Shown: piece by piece, positions 6,245-11,029 of the stretch
Layout: each line of letters begins with the position of its first letter
How positions within the stretch are numbered: the first letter of the stretch is position 1
Origin: Chloroflexota bacterium
GTDB taxonomy: Bacteria; Chloroflexota; Anaerolineae; J102
Reading direction: 5' to 3'
Length of the DNA stretch: 11,029 nucleotides
Assembly (NCBI GenBank): GCA_024276255.1
Contig: JAJRXO010000347.1
Span: forward strand, 1-11,029
The notes under the pieces: model-generated
Databases searched by the model: none
What the model was told of the DNA's origin: nothing
The model's input: only the letters and a program-made list of their open reading frames with translations
Program-made: the position numbers and the translations under genes

Positions 6245-8389
6245 ATGTTTCTCAATCAGCCCGGTTTGCACGCCCAGCAGGGCTACGAGCCGTTGGAAGC
6301 GCTCAGCCTGTTGGAGACCACGGTCCAGGGCGCCCGCTTCCAAAGCGCCGTAGGCGTGCTGGAGGTGATCTTCTATGCGCCCGGCGTGGTGCGACTGCAT
6401 CTGCAAAGGGCCGAGCTGCCCGATTACGGCTTGCTGGTGGCCGAACCGCAGCCAGTGGACGTGCGGGTCGAGGCCATCGTCGGGGGCTGGAAACTATGCG
6501 CGGGACATTCCTGTCTGGAACTGCGCAACAATCCCCTACGTCTACGCTGGTTGCATGGCCAGCGCCAGCTCCTGACATCGGTCAGCGACCGCACCATCCT
6601 CGACCAACCCCGCTTTCCCGCTCTGGCCAGCCAGCCCCAGCGCTGGTGGCTGGCTTTGTCCCTGGATAGCGAGACGTCGGTCTATGGCCTGGGCGATAAA
6701 TTCAACGCTCTCAATCGCCGCGGTCAGTTGCTCACTTCCTGGAACGAAGACGCCACGACCGTCAACGCCGAGCTTTCCTACAAAAACATACCCTTCTTGT
6801 GGAGCCCGCAGGGCTGGGGTCTGTTCTGGCACAGCACGGCCAAGATCGCGCATGGCGTGGGCTATGCCCCATGGTCGCATCGCAGCTACATTGCCCAGCT
6901 GGAAGACCCCAATCTCGACCTGTTCCTGCTGGCCGCCGACACACCAGCCGGATTGCTGCGCCAGTACACCCATCTCACAGGGCGGGCGCCTCAGCCCCCT
7001 CGCTGGAGCTACGGCGTGTGGATGTCTCGCGCTTATTATCATACGGCCGACGAGGCGCTGGAAGTGGTCCGCACGCTACGCCAGCGCCGCATCCCCTGTG
7101 ACGTGCTGCTTCTGGATGGCCGCGCCTGGCACAAAATGGAGACCCGCTTCGATTTCCAGTGGGACCCCGAGCGCTATCCCGATCCGGCCGCTTTCGTGGC
7201 CGAGCTGCGCCGCCTGCACATCCGTCTAAATCTCTGGGAATACCCCTACATCTCGGTTAAGAATCCGCTTTTCAACGAGCTGGCTGCGCGGGGCTATCTC
7301 CTGAAAAACGAGGCTGGGGAGCCCTATGTGCATCGCTGGCTACCGTGGCCCTTCAGCGAGCTGTACCCGCACCTGATGCCCAGTGGCATCATCGACTTCA
7401 CCCATCCCGGCGCCTACGCCTGGTATCGCGAGCAACACAAGGCTCTGCACGAGATCGGCGTCAGCGTGATGAAAACCGACTACGGCGAATCCATCCCCGC
7501 CGATGTGGTGGCCGCCAATGGAGATCGCGGCAGCCGCCTGCACAATGTGTACGCCTTGCTCTACAATCGCTGCGTGTATGAGGCCGCCGCCCAATATGGC
7601 CCCGATGGAGCGCTGGTGTGGGGGCGCGCCGGCTGGATCGGCAGCCAACGTTATCCCGTACAATGGGGCGGCGATCCGCAAAGCGACTGGGAAGGTCTTG
7701 CCGCCAGCATTCGCGGCGGGCTCTCCTGGGGCATGAGCGGCGGCCCCTATTACAGCCACGATATCGGCGGCTTCACCGCGACCCGTCCCGAGCCCGAGCT
7801 GTATGTGCGCTGGGCGCAGGCGGGCGTCATGGCTTCGCACACCCGCTTCCACGGTCTGGGCCCGCGCGAGCCCTGGGCCTTCGGCGAAGAGGCCGAGGAG
7901 ATCGTGCGCACATGGCTCAACTGGCGCTATCGCCTCATCCCCTACTTGCAGGCCTGCGCCGCGGAAGCCGCCACCAGCGGTCTGCCTGTGATGCGGGCCA
8001 TGCCCCTGGCATTCCCCGGTGATCCCGTGGCCTGGCAATTTGAGCATCAATACATGCTTGGCCCCTCATTGCTGGTGGCGCCGGTAATCCGGCCCGGCGG
8101 TCGCCTGCGCTTTTACCTGCCGGCCGGGCGCTGGTACGACATCTGGGAAAAGCGGTGGCGGCAAGGCCCCGGCTTTTACGAAGAGGAACGTCCGCTGGCG
8201 CACATCCCCGTGTTCGGCCGTGAAGGCGCCATGTTGCCCCTGGGCCCGGCCGTGCAACACACCGACGCCCTGGCGTCCGACCTCGATATCGAGGAAGTAT
8301 GGGCCTTTGGCGAGCCCAACCAACACCTTCCCCTGGTCAATGGTCAACACTTCATCGCAGACAAACAATGGCCATGGGTCAAACTCTAA
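6245..8389 (+). CDS. GH31 family alpha-glycosidase, YicI-like, cytoplasmic
   Basis: This 714-residue glycoside hydrolase has an N-terminal beta-sandwich (about 1-250), a (beta/alpha)8 catalytic domain (about 250-585) and a proximal C-terminal beta domain. The nucleophile is D412 in MKTDYGES and the acid/base is D477 in VQWGGDPQSDW; YicI alpha-xylosidase has D416 and D482. SHDIGGF (504-510) and SHTRFHG (531-537) are also typical. The protein is about 60 residues shorter than YicI, so the distal C-terminal domain seems reduced. No signal peptide is present, so it acts on imported substrate. By hand alignment it lacks the Arg301, Trp304 and Tyr508 sulfonate-binding set of YihQ sulfoquinovosidase (positions appear as Glu, Phe and Phe510). 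The residues after active-site D291 are G292-R293, where YicI has Cys-Phe. It starts three bases after the transaldolase stop. The alpha-glycosidase call is secure; specificity is open. Confidence 0.92.
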   Translation: MFLNQPGLHAQQGYEPLEALSLLETTVQGARFQSAVGVLEVIFYAPGVVRLHLQRAELPDYGLLVAEPQPVDVRVEAIVGGWKLCAGHSCLELRNNPLRLRWLHGQRQLLTSVSDRTILDQPRFPALASQPQRWWLALSLDSETSVYGLGDKFNALNRRGQLLTSWNEDATTVNAELSYKNIPFLWSPQGWGLFWHSTAKIAHGVGYAPWSHRSYIAQLEDPNLDLFLLAADTPAGLLRQYTHLTGRAPQPPRWSYGVWMSRAYYHTADEALEVVRTLRQRRIPCDVLLLDGRAWHKMETRFDFQWDPERYPDPAAFVAELRRLHIRLNLWEYPYISVKNPLFNELAARGYLLKNEAGEPYVHRWLPWPFSELYPHLMPSGIIDFTHPGAYAWYREQHKALHEIGVSVMKTDYGESIPADVVAANGDRGSRLHNVYALLYNRCVYEAAAQYGPDGALVWGRAGWIGSQRYPVQWGGDPQSDWEGLAASIRGGLSWGMSGGPYYSHDIGGFTATRPEPELYVRWAQAGVMASHTRFHGLGPREPWAFGEEAEEIVRTWLNWRYRLIPYLQACAAEAATSGLPVMRAMPLAFPGDPVAWQFEHQYMLGPSLLVAPVIRPGGRLRFYLPAGRWYDIWEKRWRQGPGFYEEERPLAHIPVFGREGAMLPLGPAVQHTDALASDLDIEEVWAFGEPNQHLPLVNGQHFIADKQWPWVKL

Positions 8390-8539
8390 CGACCAACCAT
8401 CCATCCTACTACCCAACCATCTCACCAACCACCTGAGTACAGTCATGAGAGTTTTCATGAGTATCGATCTCGCCCCGAACAAGACAGGCGAGAGTATCGT
8501 TGTTCTAGCGATATAGCCTCCACGCCCTGTCCCTTACGT
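8390..8539. other. Convergent intergenic gap
   Basis: This 150-base gap separates the GH31 gene from the stop codon of the leftward large exported protein. The first 45 bases are a C/A-rich simple sequence of CCAAC/CCATC-like units. The palindrome TCATGA occurs at 8443-8448 and 8455-8460. A hairpin at 8468-8493 is listed separately. No gene is apparent. Confidence 0.6.
8468..8493. terminator. Possible bidirectional terminator hairpin
   Basis: TCTCGCC (8468-8474) and GGCGAGA (8487-8493) form a perfect 7-bp GC-rich stem with a 12-base loop between two convergent genes. Position fits termination of both units. There is only a weak T-rich stretch afterwards on the plus strand and no T-run on the minus strand, so it is not a canonical intrinsic terminator. 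Confidence 0.35.
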
Positions 8540-11029
8540 TTATGGGCATTCTTCGACATAATTGGGCGTGTAAGTCTCTTCATCTGTGATCAACACAACA
8601 TCCAGTCGCGCTGCATCTTCTCGTGAGCGGAAACGCAGTGTGTGCGTGCCGGCGGATAACCACCAACGATATTCGATCGTCCTATCTGAATTGAGCCGCT
8701 GCCAGAGCCAGTTCCATTCCTCATTTCCAACGCCGCCGATTGGAAGTATTTCGAAGTGGAACTCATCGCCGCCATCGAATGAAACGAAGAATGAATTTCG
8801 GTTCCATGCTTGACCCATCGCCCTCACCCAGGGATAATAGTAGTCTGATTTGGGAACGCTGAATGAATATTCAACATAACCTTCCGACCAGTCGTCGATG
8901 GTATAAATGTACTGGCAACCGGAAGCTTCATTCGATGTTCCGAGGCCGATGGGCTGATACCTGATACCGTCTTCCGCCTCAGATAGCCAAACAATCGATG
9001 ACGGGGTGGTAATGGGTGTGGGGGTGAATGTTGGTTCAGGAGTGGGGGTAACAGTGGCCGAAAGTGTGGGCGTATAGGTGGGGGTAAATGTTGGCCTAGG
9101 AGTGGGGGTAACTGTGATGGAAGGTGTGGACGTGGGCGCAATTGAAGGCGTTGGACTAGCAGCGATATGGCTTAATAGAAGGACGGGTAGGAATGTTCGT
9201 GTTCCCTCGCCCGTCAGTACGGCGACACTGGATATACGTGAGGGGTTCCCGTACCCGTCGACGCTCTTGACAGCGAAATAAAGCGTCACTGTGTGATCAA
9301 TGCCGGTCACGTCGAGGACTTCAAGATCGCCTGCATTCCCCGGTATGATAACATCAGTAGCGACGTTTGCTTGCTCCCAGTTCGATTCAGAAAGGGGCGT
9401 AAGCGCATATCGGATATCATAGTGCGAGATGCCACTAATGTCCTCAGGAGTGGTCCAGGTCAGACGGGCAGTGTTAGGACGATTGGGGTCATATTCGACA
9501 TTTAGGTCTGTAATAGGTGATGGAGGATTGTCATCGAGGGGATTCTGTTCGGTGATTTGAGGGTCGGTTTCTTGATCAATGATACCGTCGCCATTGTCGT
9601 CGATGAGCATAGTGAAATTCGGCGTTGCCTGTTCTGAACTGTTGGATTGAATGGTGGGAAGCAAGTTTATCACCGCTTTGAGGCCTGACTGCACCTCGAT
9701 GTCGCCATACCAGGCGCCGTACAGTGTATCGGCGTTCGTGTCAGGCAGCGAGATGGAGACATCCATTGTCCCCTCTTGTTCTCCGACCAACTCAATTCTA
9801 TAGCCCGCGGCCATATTTGCAGGCGTTATCATGATTTGAATAATGCCATTATCATCGTCTCGACTGTAACTGCCGCCCGGAATGTCCAGTTCTAGAATTC
9901 CGGATGTAGTCAAGCCTACATGACGATTCTGAGCATCATAGAGATGAAGTTGAACTGTTCTGGAAGCGACAATCTGTAAAGAAATGTTGGCCAGAGAGAG
10001 AAGATCATCGTCAAGTCGTTCGCGTGCCCAGCGCAAGGGATCGTCCCACTTGGTGCCCTGAAATCGTGGCCCGGAAGGCGCATTCGTTAAAGGCCCGTCG
10101 TCATGCCCCCATTTCCCGGCAAAGTTGAGCCAACACCTGTTCTTGAGGAAGAATTGTGAGGGATCGAGCGTGGCATTGCTCCACCGTCTTTCCTCTCGCG
10201 GCTTCATCCGATCGACATTGGGATCGTCTACATCAAGAGGGAGGATGACCATTCCATTGGGAGAGCGTTTATCCAGGAAACCGGTTATCGGAACCGCCCC
10301 AGGCGAAAAATAACTGGCATGAGACCCGCGACCGATAAAAACCCAAGGATGATCCCCGGTGCGATAGGGCACCGAATCCCAGTCGCGTTTTGTTCCCAGT
10401 AAATGTTGCGCATAGGCCAGTCGAACTGGTTTGTCGTTCTGATCTCGGTCCACAATCACTTGCACCATCTCCCAATCACCCTCATGTTTGTTTATCCAAT
10501 CATTGTAGTAGTAGAACAGCCAGTACTGGATAATGGTGCAGTTTACACATTTATCCAGTTCAAGCCTGCCCTGTTTATCGGCTACTCGTACATAAACGAG
10601 TGGTGGATACGCCTCTCCGTGTACGGCGTAATAATTGCGATATGACCAGGGAAAATTCGCTGCTTTCCCTTGAATATCAAGGTACAAATCTTCTCCCAAG
10701 AATCTATCCTGACAAAAATCGTTCTCGGTTGGGTATTGAAGAAGCGTTTGATCAGAACCAAAGCGAATATTCCGCATGAGTCTGCCATCGTCAAGCAGTA
10801 CGGTGACTCGGTTAGGTCGGAAAACATCGTCAGGGTGTAAGAATACAACTGGAGCAAATCTCCGAGCCAAACGTTGCTCACGCGTTGCTTCACGCTCGGC
10901 CGGGCATCCGGTCACGGATACGTCATCGATATACCATTTGGTGATTCCAGACACGTCGGTCTCAGCTTGGATGTAAACCTGGATAGTCTGTCCGGCAAAG
11001 TCCGATATGTCCCAGGTCAGTGGCTGCCA
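8540..11029 (-). CDS. Large exported multidomain protein: Vps62-like domain, FN3, TP-rich linker, CBM6-like C-terminus; 5' end beyond window
   Basis: The frame is open to the right edge, giving 829 residues without a start; a GTG at 10954 lies inside a continuous domain and is not a credible start. Residues (numbered from the edge) 1-41 are the end of a beta-sandwich (WYIDDVSVTGC). Residues 53-340 resemble Vps62 (PF06101): RRFAPVVFLHPDD, IQYWLFYYYND, HEGDW (182-186) and RGSHASYFSPG (234-243). A beta-rich stretch follows, with a calcium-loop-like DDNGDGIID (477-485), an FN3 domain (503-610), TFLPVLLL, a TPTPT linker (625-677) and a CBM6-like module (680-815) with AEDG, YVEYSFSV, GTHTLRF and ARLDVVLIT. 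The missing N-terminus probably holds a signal peptide. The sequence does not reveal an enzymatic activity. The carbohydrate-binding module suggests surface or polysaccharide attachment. It is convergent with the catabolic operon and need not be related to it. Confidence 0.8.
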   Translation of the reverse strand, partial: WQPLTWDISDFAGQTIQVYIQAETDVSGITKWYIDDVSVTGCPAEREATREQRLARRFAPVVFLHPDDVFRPNRVTVLLDDGRLMRNIRFGSDQTLLQYPTENDFCQDRFLGEDLYLDIQGKAANFPWSYRNYYAVHGEAYPPLVYVRVADKQGRLELDKCVNCTIIQYWLFYYYNDWINKHEGDWEMVQVIVDRDQNDKPVRLAYAQHLLGTKRDWDSVPYRTGDHPWVFIGRGSHASYFSPGAVPITGFLDKRSPNGMVILPLDVDDPNVDRMKPREERRWSNATLDPSQFFLKNRCWLNFAGKWGHDDGPLTNAPSGPRFQGTKWDDPLRWARERLDDDLLSLANISLQIVASRTVQLHLYDAQNRHVGLTTSGILELDIPGGSYSRDDDNGIIQIMITPANMAAGYRIELVGEQEGTMDVSISLPDTNADTLYGAWYGDIEVQSGLKAVINLLPTIQSNSSEQATPNFTMLIDDNGDGIIDQETDPQITEQNPLDDNPPSPITDLNVEYDPNRPNTARLTWTTPEDISGISHYDIRYALTPLSESNWEQANVATDVIIPGNAGDLEVLDVTGIDHTVTLYFAVKSVDGYGNPSRISSVAVLTGEGTRTFLPVLLLSHIAASPTPSIAPTSTPSITVTPTPRPTFTPTYTPTLSATVTPTPEPTFTPTPITTPSSIVWLSEAEDGIRYQPIGLGTSNEASGCQYIYTIDDWSEGYVEYSFSVPKSDYYYPWVRAMGQAWNRNSFFVSFDGGDEFHFEILPIGGVGNEEWNWLWQRLNSDRTIEYRWWLSAGTHTLRFRSREDAARLDVVLITDEETYTPNYVEECP
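9013..9132 (-). repeat. Imperfect 60-bp tandem repeat coding for the TP-rich linker
   Basis: Two adjacent 60-base copies (about 9013-9072 and 9073-9132) share long identical stretches such as AGGAGTGGGGGTAAC on the plus strand. In protein they give a 20-residue period around PTPxPTFTPT. The repeat lies wholly within the linker between FN3 and the C-terminal module of the large exported protein, and probably arose by duplication or slippage inside the gene. Confidence 0.75.

Noticed and set aside
5561..6406. 281-codon open frame on the minus strand over the transaldolase gene
   Set aside because: It is antisense to a clearly recognised transaldolase with its own ribosome-binding site, and its protein resembles no known family; it follows from GC-rich codon positions.
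7340..8050. 236-codon minus-strand frame inside the GH31 gene
   Set aside because: It lies wholly opposite the catalytic domain of GH31, which has all expected motifs, and its own protein is low-complexity Gly/Ala-rich.
6245..8389. Naming the GH31 gene a sulfoquinovosidase outright
   Set aside because: The residues corresponding to the known sulfonate-binding Arg, Trp and Tyr are absent in hand alignment, so only alpha-glycosidase is supported.
8390..8435. C/A-rich CCAAC/CCATC stretch as a CRISPR or ordered repeat
   Set aside because: Units are irregular and short, there are no spacers, and it is best seen as simple sequence after the GH31 stop codon.
10952..10954. GTG as start codon of the large exported protein
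   Set aside because: The frame continues upstream to the window edge with a sensible beta-sandwich sequence (WYIDDVSVT follows without a break), so the true start is outside the window.

Overview
The window looks like part of a chromosome from a free-living bacterium, most likely a member of the Chloroflexota (inference). The clues are a secreted lipoprotein with an Ala/Pro/Thr-rich linker, a large exported protein with a TPTPT linker placed directly after a 'TFLPVLLL'-type stretch, moderately high GC, and a pairing of LacI-type and ROK-type regulators around sugar-uptake genes. No rRNA, tRNA, CRISPR array or insertion sequence was seen.

Layout. (1) Positions 1-1331, minus strand: an ABC-transporter sugar-binding lipoprotein whose last residues run off the left edge. 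(2) 1602-2660, minus: a LacI-family regulator with an unusual hinge region. (3) 2661-2923: a divergent promoter region. It has a clear promoter for the LacI gene and -10 elements for the rightward operon, next to a 13-bp sequence that recurs exactly upstream of the binding-protein gene. (4) 2924-8389, plus: a tightly packed four-gene operon of ROK regulator, L-fucose isomerase-like aldose/ketose isomerase, small transaldolase (TalC/FSA fold) and cytoplasmic GH31 alpha-glycosidase, with gaps of 3, 36 and 3 bases. (5) 8390-8539: a convergent intergenic gap with a small hairpin. (6) 8540-11029, minus: a large exported multidomain protein (Vps62-like domain, FN3, TP linker, CBM6-like C-terminus) whose start lies beyond the right edge.

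How the genes may work together (inference). An alpha-glycoside is bound outside the cell and imported by an ABC transporter whose permeases are probably left of the window. The GH31 enzyme hydrolyses it in the cytoplasm, the isomerase converts the aldose to a ketose, and the transaldolase transfers a three-carbon unit from that ketose. There is no sugar kinase in the window. The transaldolase has lost the FSA phosphate-site arginine and carries TAL-type catalytic residues. This is the logic of the transaldolase-dependent sulfoglycolysis (sulfo-TAL) pathway, where sulfoquinovose cannot be phosphorylated at C6. However, the GH31 enzyme lacks the usual sulfonate-binding residues of known GH31 sulfoquinovosidases. 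The substrate may therefore be another C6-modified sugar such as a 6-deoxy sugar, or the enzyme may bind sulfonate in a different way. This pathway is the most interesting content of the window.
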